From Galbula dea (lineage: Eukaryota > Chordata > Aves > Piciformes > Galbulidae), in the NCBI GenBank assembly GCA_013399015.1, contig VWZX01002439.1, positions 352,391-416,390 of the forward strand: a stretch of 64,000 nt of DNA, written 5' to 3'. The first letter of the stretch is position 1. The number at the start of each line of letters is the position of its first letter. The notes beneath the pieces are model-generated. The model was given only the letters and a program-made list of their open reading frames with translations, was not told where the DNA came from and made no database searches. Position numbers and translations under genes: made by a program. This document shows, piece by piece, positions 36,807 to 48,416 of the stretch.

Positions 36807-39800
36807 AAAAAAAAAAAAGGAGAGCTTTTAGAGAGGTAGCATGCTTAAGACTATAGGCTATTGAGCTCTCTTTTGCTCATCAGAGCTCAGCATGTTTCCT
36901 TGCTCTCTCCGTGTGCTGGCAGATAGGTAATAACTCTTCGAGGTACAGAGTCTCATGGTCAGTACCAAGCACAAGTTGATCTTTGTCCATAAAAGGGACA
37001 TGAGCACTATATTAATATGAAGACTGATTGGAAATGTTTGGTGAACAGAATGTGTCTCTTCCAATGCAATGCCAACACTGTGATATTAGTGATTCATCCT
37101 GAACTGTTTAAGGAGCTGGGCTGGTGTTTTTTGATGGTGATGTTTGTGTCAACACATCTGCCTGCAGCTGTCAATTCTGTAGCTGCCACAGGCTGACTTT
37201 AAATGTGAAAGCCTGAAGAAGTTAAACTCCTTCATATTGCTACTTAAACCACTTCTGTAATTGCTCAGATCCAGTGGAGCAGTACTTCATTGTTTTATGC
37301 AGCGGAAATCCCTAACCCAAGTGAAATAACAGTAATAGATAAACCTATATTTTTGTTAATGTGCTGCATGAGTTCTCAAGGTACATCTTTACCCACAGAT
37401 GAGGACTATCTCTTTCTTCTGCAAAGCCAAATAGAAGTATGAATGTCCTAGGGGTGAACAGAGATTGCAGCTGGATTTATCTCTTTTCTGGCTGACTTCA
37501 AAGCATATTTGGCTAGTTCCCTACTCTGATTCACAACTTGGAAGAAAAACAACTCTTTCTCACTTGATTGTTGATATTAAAAAAAAAAAGCTTCTTATTT
37601 TCAGGCATGCATGTTATTATCTACAGAACTGATTGTCTAAAGACTAAAGTGTCACCTATTACCAGCTGTAGAAATGACAATTGAAGCTGTATCTTTACTC
37701 CATCTACCTTTAGCTGCATTAGAACACATGGGTAGTTAAGAAAATGTAGTGCCCTCATCAGGTGGTTTAATACCCAGTTAAAAGTTTATCCAGATAATCC
37801 ACATCAGGATTAGTAACAACGTGAATTAAGGATCTGGCAGCGGTGATTACTGGTTATCATTATGAGAGACTGATCCCTAGATGTGCAGATCTTACACATC
37901 TGCATCAAAAATGTCCTGCTGACAGCACTGTGCAAATTTTGACTTGCAGGAGCCAATTCCTTCATGTCCCAAAAAAATTCCCTCCCTAATATATTCTTAC
38001 AGGAACTGCTGTGGGATGTTGAGGCTAACTAAAACCTTTCAAGGTCTTTTCTTAACCTGCAAATATTCACGTGCAGGAAACCCATGCCATGCTCTTTTGG
38101 GTCTGGATTGAGAAGAGCTCTTCTGGGGACATTCCTCTTGGAATGTGAGCCGGGTAAATAGAAGTTTATTGTCTAATTCTGACTCAGTCAATCCTTAAGA
38201 GAAAGTTGTATTTTAAGAACATGGCATTAACATTGTGTTGAGAATTGTGGAAGAAAGGACTGTCTGGATCATGTTTACCTCCTCTGTCCCAGAGTAGTTG
38301 TCCACATGAAAAATAGGTTAAATATACCTACTCCCTCTATCACCATTTTTTTGTCTGCTAGGAGTCTGTTACAAGCTCCAGGCACCTCCTGTAAAAAAGT
38401 AACACAACCATGATGGTAGCACAGCAGCAACATGGGTGGGATACTCTGCTTCAAAACTAGGCATTCTGAAGAAAGCGGACACCTACCTCCTCTGAATCCC
38501 AGTGTAACAGCTAGAAAGTGGCTATTCCCTACACTGATGTGAGCTTTTTTTTTTTTTTGGATACCTTAAAGCATGCACATAGTACAAGTTTCAGGTAGAA
38601 TATGCTGAAACTAAGAAAAGCAAGCACATTTAAATTTTATTCTGGCTAGTTCAGTTAATCTCTCCAAAACAGGAAGACTGTAGACATTAATTTTTCATCC
38701 AGCCAGCTCTTATTGAACACATCATCACTAGTAACTTAAAATTTAATCTATTTTTAATAGAAAAATTGATACTGCAATATGAAACATGAAGTAACACATT
38801 ATTGCTTAGCAAAAGACTACGCTTTTAAAGATAGTATCGTACACTAGAAACAGACTGAAAAATGTACAAGGTTATGTCCAACATTAAAAGTAATCAGCAT
38901 GTTCACCAAAGCCTAGATCATCTCAAAGCAATAATTATTCGCTGGTTGTAAATACCCTTATTTGCTGTATATTTGGTATTCATTACAGCAGATTATCATA
39001 GAATTACTGCAACCATTTTTTCCTTTCAGTAACATCTCATTTTCAGGTAATCTGGACTTTTTTCATCCTGTTTTGCGAAACTTGCTTTCATAAGCCTCCA
39101 AGCCTGACTTGCCAGTGACTTCCACGTGATTTTTGTCTCTTGCATTTTATACAGGTAATACCAAAACCCTTCTTTTTTCCATAGTGCAAAACATACTTTA
39201 AAAATTCATAATCACCAAATGCATGTTCATGAAGACAAGAATGGCTACTTCTCTTTCATACTACAGGGCAAACAGCCAGACTTTTAAGCTTTTAAAGCCT
39301 TCATAATTAGGAGCTTTACCAGATTGTAACAGATGTATTTACTTATTTTTGCTATACATTCAATTTTAAATATGCAAAATTGAAAGTGTGGGTGATCAAG
39401 CCACACTTCTTAGCAGAAATAATAAGACTAAAGGAAATTAAAACAGAAAAAGCTTGAGTTCTCTGTTTTCTGCCCAGTGTGTTTCTGACATGAGACAACA
39501 ATAGCTGTGAATGGCCAAAGTCATCCCAGAGAGGTAGCATGGTCTAGCCCCTGACAAAATGAAGGATTTGGCCTCAAAAGCCAGACGTTCTTGCTACAAT
39601 TTCCTAGGTAGAAGAACTGACAATATGGTGGCTCAGCATACATGAATCCTTACACCTCACTATCATTTACTTGTAGGAATATCAGGACCTTGAAGATCCA
39701 ACTTAAACAGACAGAAGGACAAATAACCTTGCAGCATTAAAATCCTGAAATCTGTGCTTCTTATCTTTTTAACAGGAGTACCTGGGTATCTTTTTGCTAA

Positions 39801-42084
39801 CTGAACACTTAAAAATTGTAATTGAAGCAATATAAACACTGTTCTTATTATTCCTCTCATAATCTAATCATTACGTGAGAAACATTAAACTAGACATTTG
39901 ACTTCATTGATCTTTTCATGGACTAACAGTACAGGGAGTCATTTTCTGCCTAGACTAATTAATTGATAGACTAATTCATTGATTAGGTTCTCTGTAGCAT
40001 AGTAGGTATCGACAAACACTGAATCCTTTTCCATCAGTTGTATTAGTTTGCACCAATTACTTTGGCTGTTTCACTTAAGCAATTATGATAGCTCTAAAGC
40101 AGCAATCAAATTCTCAGCTGGTGTAGAACAGGCTCTCTACTGAAGTCAGAGAGCTGTGTTATTTTACTCAGTTCAGTTATTTGGCCTTTCAAATTTAAAG
40201 CAATAATATATCTGAGGCAAAATGAATCACGTTAGCCAAAACGTTTTGTTCCTAATATACATGCAGTCTTAGAAAGCTATCAAATGCAAAGTAAGGCACC
40301 AGCCCACACAAATACTCATTCTGAGTCACACAGAATGTAGATGCTTAAAACAGACTCACATTTTCTAAGTATAGGGTATCTGAAAATCAGGTCCTAAGAA
40401 TATCCTGCTTCCAAGCAGACACCGCCTTCCAGATATATGGAAGATAGCCCTGCCATTTCATTATATTTGAAATCTGTGTTTAGACAGCTGAGATTTTTTT
40501 ATATACTCAACTTGCTGCAGGATTTTAGCAGACCATAGTGATTCATGCAGGGCTTTCTCACTTCTGCATCAGCACTGAATGAATGTCCTGATAAGGACGC
40601 TGCTGCTCTGGGCAGATCTAACAAAGATACAGGGTCTTCAACATACTGACAGTAAAAGGAAGAAAACCATATTGGAATTTAATTAACTTCTCTGAATTTT
40701 GAAAATAAAGACCAAACAATATTAGGTACATTGAACTAATTATTCCCTGGATAGACTTCCCTTAAAAAAGACGACTACACTGGGCTGATTTTTAAGTTTC
40801 TGATAAAAAAAAAAAATTAGTTTCCTTTCAGAAATAGGCTGTCTTTGTCAAATTAATCAATGTTGGAAAATGTAAGTTGATTTAAACTTTCTATTCGTCT
40901 CAGGTCTGCTTCTTCTAGAGTATTATGGAAAACAAAAATTACTCTGTGCAGGAAGTTGTCTTTGTGCTGTGGATCTTCCGGCTCTGAATAACAGAGAGTT
41001 CACTGAATACAGGAATTAGCAGTTATTTCCTCCTTTTAAAGACTCCAATGAGTTTTTCTTATCTTTGCATGCAAAGATAGAAAATTATATACTCTCCAGA
41101 GACACCAGCAATGGAAAGAAGAAGTTGTCAAGACTGAGAAGATTTTGCTGAGGTAGTTTCCTCACACTCCTCTAAAACCAATTACTTCCTGTGCTCTACA
41201 TACTCATGGAGACTTCCTCTTTGATGAATGGCGTAGGGTAAAATAAAATGCATGATCTTCATTAAAGTGACTGTTGCTCCCTGGCATGATTAAAAAGAAA
41301 CTCCTTTGTGTGGACTGTCAATGACATTTGCATTTGCACCAAAGCCACGTAGATGCCAATATACGGGTTGTATCAGAAACGTTTTTGCTGAACACAGGAC
41401 AGCCAGAGTACCACATCATTCTGTATATGAAGTCCACAGGGAAAAGAGGCATGTGTAGGCAAAAGTGAATATGGAGAATAGAGTCAGGGAAGAATATAAT
41501 CTTTCTAAAAGAATCCTTTGAGCCCTTCACATATACACAGAGCAGAGAGCGATTTGCAACCCAGAATTCAATGACATATAATTAAAATCAATAGAAAATT
41601 GACATTACAAAATGAAAATAAATTCAAGTACAACTTTAGTGTCCCTTTCTCATTCTGAGATTTGAAATGGAGGATTTGCTCTGAAGATACACTGTAAATA
41701 GGGTCATATACACTGGGAATGTCTTAAGCAATCTTTCTTAATGTAGCCCAGTTATCATTACTTACATATGAAAAGGGATGATCTATTTTCTTCTTGGGTG
41801 ATTTGCAGTACAGTCTAATCTGGCCTGACTCTGATCACATGTCAGTTTTACACAGATGTCTTTATTATATTGGGATTTATTCTTTATTATCATCCTAAAA
41901 ATTGAACAACAATCACAATATCATGTAAAATCAGGTCCTGCAGACACAATAAGCCTCAGAACTCTGCAACTTTTCCATTTAAAATGTTCTGGTTTTCATA
42001 AAGAGATGTAGAATATGCAAAAGCAGAATAAATCTACCCACTTCTCATTTTTTAGGTGGTTTACTCTCTTTAGGAGTTATATAC
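36807..42084. other. Unique AT-rich sequence, no gene seen
   Basis: This 5.3-kb stretch is among the emptiest of the window: few open frames above 60 codons, no interspersed repeat, and scattered homopolymer runs (A run near 36808-36820, T run near 38547-38558, A run near 40806-40816). At 39030-39046 a 17-base interval lies between TTTTTTCCTTTCAG and CAG/GTAATC (see findings). Confidence 0.5.
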
Positions 42085-42101
42085 TGTTATGGTTTGGATT
42101 A

Positions 42102-42121
42102 GAACAGAATTAATTCTGTTC
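42102..42121. repeat. Perfect 20-bp palindrome in the LTR
   Basis: GAACAGAATTAATTCTGTTC equals its own reverse complement. It lies 17 bases inside the left end of the LTR, in what would be U3, the region that carries transcription-factor sites. Confidence 0.9.
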
Positions 42122-42185
42122 AGTAACTGTATTTTCTAAAAGATATTCCACCACCACATACATAATACTGTTATTAGTTATCCCC

Positions 42186-42200
42186 CACACACACACACAC
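42186..42200. repeat. (CA)n microsatellite inside the LTR
   Basis: About seven CA units follow a short C run in the left part of the LTR. Confidence 0.85.
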
Positions 42201-42257
42201 CTTGCCTGAACTGTCCCTTTAAGAAACCTGAAATTCCTGAGTTGAGGACACTGCAAA

Positions 42258-42281
42258 CCCCCCTCCGGGGGGCGGGGGGGG
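42258..42281. repeat. C-run/G-run hairpin within the LTR
   Basis: CCCCCC (42258-42263) is separated by three bases from GGGGGG (42267-42272), and after one C a run of eight G follows. A GC hairpin and G-quadruplex structure are both possible. The run lengths would also be error-prone in sequencing. Confidence 0.8.
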
Positions 42282-42511
42282 AATGCTGGGTTCCTCCGGG
42301 GGACTTTTGTTGATTGGGACCACGAGGAAGCTCCCTTCCTGCTGGGACTTTCGGCCGAGCTGCGTGCTGTCTGCCTGTGCTGAAACCTGCGTGTGCTATC
42401 TCACTGCTTTGGACTGCTTGTGCTGATTCCACTGGGAGCTGGCATCGGGACGGTTCAGTATCTTGGGTCCTATACCTGTTTATATTTGTTTCCTTTATAT
42501 CTGTTATTATT

Positions 42512-42517
42512 ATTAAA
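42512..42517 (+). promoter_or_regulatory. LTR polyadenylation signal ATTAAA
   Basis: ATTAAA lies 87 bases before the right end of the LTR, in the position expected for the R region, and sets the plus-strand orientation. Confidence 0.5.
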
Positions 42518-42603
42518 GCAGTTCTTAGTTTTCAACTTCCGATCCAGTCTCTCCTTTACCTGCTGTGTGTGGGGGGCTGGGAAGAGCCCTTAAACCCACC
42601 ACA

Positions 42604-45600
42604 TGTACACTGCAGGGCAAACAAATTATTAAACTACATTTTTCTTAGCTAAATTCATATAATCATGCCTCTGAATGTGATATTGTCAAACCTCTAAAAC
42701 TGCAAAATATCCCAGGAAAAGCCATGCTGATGGTCATTTTTTCTTCTGGAAACATCATGAGCTCAGGACTTCATCTGACTCAGTTGTCCACTGGACAGCT
42801 TTTGTTTACATGTGAGATCAAGGGCTGTCCACTTATTACCCAACTTGTTTTTTGCAGAATCAAGGATTTAAACCATATAAGGCTCATATGGCTTTTACTT
42901 ACAAGTGACTGAGTCCTCCAATTGACTCAGAGGATTTTCATAGACAGACTGACCTTGGAATTGTCATGACCAATAAAACTGATATCCAGTCCTAATCACT
43001 GCTTTCTTCCAGCCCAACTTCCCTTTGCTCTTTGTCCTGGATGCGGTAAAATCTTGTACAGCTTTGAGCATTTTCAAACTGGTCCATCCCACTTACTGAA
43101 AATGATACCTTGACAGACAGATAGTAAAGTATGATTAACGTCAGATAGTGTATTTTGTAAATCTGGATCATTACCATTAACCATGCTTGCGCATTTTAGT
43201 CAATCAACTGTGGTCTTTTACAAACTATTTAGAAAATAAATAAATAAGAGAAGAGAGTACTTCATACTAACTCACATTGGACACATTCTAGAACTGACTT
43301 TTCGTACCTGAAAATTGCATATTTTATTTCCTGCTCCAATCACGATGGGCAGACTCTTCTGTATTGTCTGTGCTATTATCTCTTACCTCTTTTGAAACAG
43401 GTGCTCTTGCCCCAGGTCAGAGATAAGCTGTGGCTGATATAGGACGATTGCTTCTGCATTTCCAAAGCTTTGGCCACAAGCTCACCTCCAGGCGTGGACA
43501 GAAACGTCAGTCACCTGTGGCAGTACACTGGCAGACCCATGGCCACGCATTATAACTGCTTCTTGCCAGTATCTGAGTGCCCTACAGCAGACACTTGAAT
43601 ATACAGGATTGTGGTGCTGCTGTCACCAAAGAATAAACTCAGCTGCGTGGTGTTGGAGATACTGCTGGAGGGCATAGCTCAGCTTTGCTCCTTCTTTGTC
43701 CTTCTCTCCTTCCTATGGGATGCAGGGCTGGGCTTCCACCTTGGTGTCAGGCCTTCATTCTTGGGGTGACAACTTTCAGGTTTGCTAGCCTTGCTGAGGA
43801 GCCAGCTCTGGCTGTCACACATAGTGTTTACAAACCATCATTTAGCCCACAGCTGTGAAGGGCAAAAGGCTAAGATTTAGGAAGTTCTACAGAGTCAGTG
43901 GGTGATTTCCGTTGTATCTAGTTATTCTGGTACACCCTTTGTTCAGGATCTGCAGAGAGCAACCTCATTCACATTCACAGCAGTAAGGTTTTCCTCGTAC
44001 ACCAAGGAAATCTTAAAAGTCCAGCTTTCTGGTCCTCCCTTACAATTATGATCTTTAGAAAACTTTCTCTTTTTTTTTTTTCTCTCTGGATAATGTTAAA
44101 AGAACCAGTTTTCTTACAAACCAAGAAATTAGCTACCGAATGTGAGATGTAACTCCAACCCTGTTCATCTTTGATTCCTGATTACAAAGATTTCACCAAT
44201 TGTTTCAGCAGAACTCACAGATCACCAAAACCACCAGATGTTTAAATTAATTACATCTCAACATATAATAGTCCTTATGCTTCAAAAATAGACTGTGAGG
44301 CTGCCAGAAAAACAACATGATTTAAATGTATTATTTACTACTACAGTTTTCACAAGGAAAGTTCATTCTGTCTTCAGTGTGACAGTAAAAAACAATTACT
44401 GAAAAGGGTACGCAGGTCTCTAATTTAGTTTTCAATAGTTGATGAATGAAATGGAAAATGTTCACCACACTAGGTCACAGAAAAGTCTTTTTGGCAGACT
44501 TCTGCTCTCCTCTGACAAGTAATACACTGAATAAGGACCATCCTACACAATGTCTATCCATGCAAAAACTTGGTTTCTTGTTATTGTTGAACACAGCAAA
44601 AATCTGCCTGCTCAGTCTGAGCAACTGTTTCTCAATCAATAATTAAGTAACTTTAAGGTCTAGATCTATACAAGGATATTGATATTTTCACTGAAAATGA
44701 ATCAATATGAACAGGGTAAAGCATCTGAGTAAGCTTTTTTAATGGCGGTGTTTTGGCTGTAAGAAGTAAATTAATTGATTAAATGAATGACAAATATTGG
44801 ACAACCAAAGTAAGTCTTTTCACACTTTCACAAACCTTTTAAGCGAATAATTTCAAATCTTTTCTTTGTTTCCCATCTTTTTCCAACTTCGCATTTTCCT
44901 AGAACTTGCAGACCTTCCTGTGAGTACATAATGCAAATTCTGTCTTTCTTACTTTACATTGATAAGGAGAGTTTAGGTGAATCGTAGCAAAGGAAAAGAG
45001 CAAGATGAGACTTACAGAAGGACATTTTCTGGGTGACAAATTGTAAGGGAACCTGCTGAAAAGGCCACAGTGAGGGAAAGGAGATCTACCAGGAGATTGT
45101 AAAGAGAAAAATCTACTGAGAGATGGGAAATAGTAAGACAGAGAAAAATACATCCATGACACTGGTTTGGTGGACAAGAAATAGTTCTAGATAGGTCTTT
45201 TCTACCATATTCTTAAGAAACATATTCCCGGAAAATCCAGAGGAGTTGAACTGGACACAAGGACAAAACTTTATAGCAGGTCCCATAGAGCTGCCTCTAC
45301 TTAAAAAAGTTTTGGCTTGCTCCCAGAAATTTTCTGGGCTTACAGCACCCCGGGGCATGCACACCAATACTGACTAATGCAAAGGCTGTGCTCACACATG
45401 AAACCCGACATACCCCAACTTCTGTGGGTGAATTTGTAGAAGTCTGTCGAAGGTTTGGCCTGTTGAAGGGCTCAGGCCAGAGGAGCACTTTTTCTCTCCC
45501 AAGCTCTGACAGCTTTCTCTGGAAACAATAGCAGAAGCTCCTGGCCAGCAAGCCCACTCCAATGATTCACATGACACACTAAAGCCCTAGCAGACACTGG

Positions 45601-46131
45601 GGCTCCACGTTGGCTTTGCTTCTAGAGGCTGACAGCAGTGACCATTTTGCATCTTCCTGAAGTAGAACCATGTGTCTGGAGGGCCACTGGTTTGAAAAAC
45701 TCCCCAGCAGTGGGAAAATCACTGCAGTCTGCAGCCTGTCAGTGGAGGTCACTGAGGTTGGGTGGGTCCTTAATGTCACTGGGAACAGAGAAGCAGAAGG
45801 GGACAATACTGAAGAAGCCAAGAGAGAGAAGAGAAAAGATACTCCTTTTTTCCACTCGCACTTTTCTCATGTTCTGAGCTAACAAATTCAGTTTAAGGTA
45901 ATGCTATTTTAATGGTTGGAAGCAGGTACCATGTAGCTTCACCCAGAGCCATCCTCAGAACAAGAAAGGAATAGGCACCAAAGTTAGGCCATCTCTCTTC
46001 AGGTATATATTCACTGTGCGAAGGGACGGAAGAAATGCAAATGTGTGATTGAGCAGAAATGTCATCTTTATTCGTCCAAACATCTTTCTAGTGGAAGAGA
46101 CAGTTAGCTTTCCTAATCTCACTAGCCTTTC
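42604..46131. other. Unique sequence, no gene seen
   Basis: No gene recognised. A GC-richer part at 43390-43800 and another at 45300-45850 contain overlapping open frames on both strands, up to 92 codons, with no recognisable domain. A T run lies near 44072-44082. No interspersed repeat was identified, although the GC-rich parts could hide old unrecognised ones. Confidence 0.45.
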
Positions 46132-46219
46132 TTTTCCCCTTCTTGTTCCCTTTTACCTTTTCCCCTTCTTGTTCCCTTTTACCCTTTTCCCCTTCTTGTT
46201 CCCTTTTACCCTTTTCCCT
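46132..46219. repeat. 26/27-bp pyrimidine-rich minisatellite
   Basis: Three units of TTTTCCCCTTCTTGTTCCCT plus TTTACC(C) lie at 46132-46157, 46158-46184 and 46185-46211, followed by a partial unit. The units are identical apart from one extra C in the second and third. The plus strand is almost pure pyrimidine, and the frame through it gives a repeated FPFLFPFTL peptide that reflects the repeat, not a gene. Confidence 0.95.
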
Positions 46220-48396
46220 GTTTTATTCTAGTTCATAGTTTTTTTACCATTAAGCACTGATTTCTTTTATCATAAAGAAACAGGTCAAAGAAACCTAAGC
46301 CTTATGCTGGCCCTTTGTGTGTATGCAGCTATCAAGGCGTAGCATAGGTTCTTGGGCCATTACTTTTGTTAGTCATAGAGTAATTCTCTGCTGCCCCATA
46401 GCTGCTACAAGCCATTGTTGGGACTTCAATTTTCTAAAAATATTTTTGAGGGGTTTTTTATTATTATTATTAAATGGACACACATTCTCATCTGTAAAGG
46501 TTGAAACTCCACTTTTCCATCTGTCTCTGCCCTTTTGGGAATTGTATGTCCCCTGTGGTGTGCAGCTTAGAAGTGTTCACTTATGTACTGGTAAGGAAAA
46601 AAACCCAAGAAATTAAAAGAATGAATGTGTGGAAAATACTGAACTACTGAATTCCCTCAAAAGTATACAAAGAACTTGCACAATACAGTCATACCCTACT
46701 CATAAATAAATATTAATCTGCCTTGCATGTAAAATTGAAATTTAATGTTGGAGAGGGCACACAACCCACTTTTCAGTGCAAAAATGTTTTTCCCTTTCTT
46801 TTTTTAATCAACATTTAGCACTTTGAAATCACATGTCCCTTTTTAAGCACTTAAGATGTGACTGGTTTGGTTATTTTTAAAATAAAACTTATTTAATATT
46901 TATGTAACAAAATCTGATGATTCCTGATGTGTCTCAGTTTTGACTATAGTCTAGTATCACAGATCTAGTAAAAAAGTGTGCCATTGTAGCTGTTCAACAT
47001 GGCACAAAAGCTGTCTAGCAGAGCAGATAGATATTACTTCCCTATCTCCAAAATGGTAAAAATTACATTGTCTAACACTGACAAAACTTTGTCATTTTCA
47101 GAGCACAACCTATGCACTAATTAGCCAAATATTTACAGTTCCCCAGACCAGCTGGACTACTATCTCACAAACACCCAGATCTACATGAATAGCAGGAAAG
47201 AAAATAAAAATCAAAGCAGAAAGGAGAGGGAGAAAATCTATATGAAACATGAGATGTTGCTTCTTAATCCTGAGTGGGGAAATTTCTTCTTGCAGGTCTG
47301 TGCCTGTCCTATTCACACATCCAGATAGGGCAAGTGTGAGACCCTTTCTGTTCCCTTCATAACACAGAGACTCAGGCTTCAGCTTCAGCACTGAATGCAG
47401 AAAGGAGGGAAGTTGAGAGCACGTTAAGTTCCCTTACGTTTTGACTTTCCTAGATCTATTTATATTCCCTCAGGAATCTGTGACACCCTGCAACATGCAT
47501 TCTGAGAGCAAGAGTATGGGCTACCCCCTTACTCCACCATCTGGGCAGTCCTCACCTCTTTTTGGCTGCCGCTGAAGGCAGATTTGCAAAGCCCTGCGCT
47601 GTCAGCAGTTTGAGGAGCACAGATTGCTCACTCTCGTGCTTCACACCTGGACAAAGTGGCTGAAATTGCTGGGGCAGCTGAAACCAACAGTAGTAGGTAC
47701 CACCAGTAGAAACTGTACTGGTGACACACCTTGATGTCAGCCTGTGATCTGTTTTGAGTCTTGGTAGGCAAAAGGTGCAACTCCTTCAGCTCAGCTGAGG
47801 GGGCCATGTATGTTGCAAGAAGCCCTTCCAATGTGCTTTGTGGTTGCCTGTATACCACTCTGGTGGGACAGCCCTGGCATCCCTGTTGAACCCTAAAAGT
47901 AGCCTGAGCCCAGTGAGTTTTAACATCCTGTCTCCTCTCTGCAACCGAAAACCATTGCACCTTCATAGGGACCTCTGAGTCCCCTTTTCTGTTTAACTCT
48001 AGCACTGCAAAAGCAGCTAAAATGGTGGAGACTGCACAGGAAAATGTGCTTGATGGTGGTCCTACCTGAGGCTTGCTCCTAAACAGGCTGATATGTGACA
48101 GGTAACACAACATAACAGGTAAAGGGCAGTTACATCCCTTTACAGTCACAAATCAGCAAGAAAGAAGGAATAGGAGTGGATGCAAAAAATATGTTGAGGG
48201 TCATGAAATAAAAAGTATTTCTCTGTATTCTGTCTAGACATTCTTAGATTTACCTCCATGGGAGGTATCTGGTCATCTCAGTTATGGCTTCTTCAGTTAT
48301 ACAGAGACCCTTCTCACCACCTGTCCCCCATTCTGCATGTGAACTGTATTAGTGAGAAACAAATTATCTGTTCATTTTTCCTGTTTTTCTTTTCAG
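46220..48396. other. Unique sequence, no gene recognised
   Basis: The longest open frame of the window lies here on the minus strand (47628-48149, 173 codons). It has a hydrophobic stretch near its C-terminus (YSFYWWYLLLLVSAAPAI) but no signal peptide at the start, no recognised family and no splice or promoter context. I regard it as a chance frame. The rest of the stretch is AT-rich and empty. Confidence 0.4.
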
Positions 48397-48416
48397 AGAA
48401 CAGAAAACAGTATAGT
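48397..48416 (+). other. Microexon-like interval, 20 nt
   Basis: A strong acceptor (CCTGTTTTTCTTTTCAG, AG at 48395-48396) and a donor AGT/GTGAGTG (GT at 48417-48418) enclose 20 bases. Two of three frames are open (RTENSIV and NRKQYS). The length is not a multiple of three. It also lies inside a 166-codon plus-strand frame (48258-48758) that has no recognised domain. Confidence 0.2.

Larger units (their letters stand above)
42085..42603 (+). mobile_element. Solo LTR of an avian endogenous retrovirus
   Basis: This 519-base element starts TGTTATGG and ends CCACCACA, giving the TG...CA ends and imperfect terminal inverted repeats (6 of 8) expected of a retroviral LTR. It is flanked by TATAC on the left and TGTAC on the right, which match at 4 of 5 positions and fit an aged 5-bp target-site duplication. 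A polyadenylation signal ATTAAA lies at 42512-42517. GC content is clearly higher than in the surroundings, and there is no gag, pol or env sequence on either side, so this is a solo LTR left by recombination. A class III (ERVL-like) origin is plausible but not provable here. Orientation is inferred from the polyadenylation signal. Confidence 0.75.

Noticed and set aside
47628..48149. Longest open frame (173 codons, minus strand) as a gene
   Set aside because: No recognised domain, no upstream promoter or splice context, and the length is near the chance maximum for 64 kb of such composition. The hydrophobic segment alone is not evidence.
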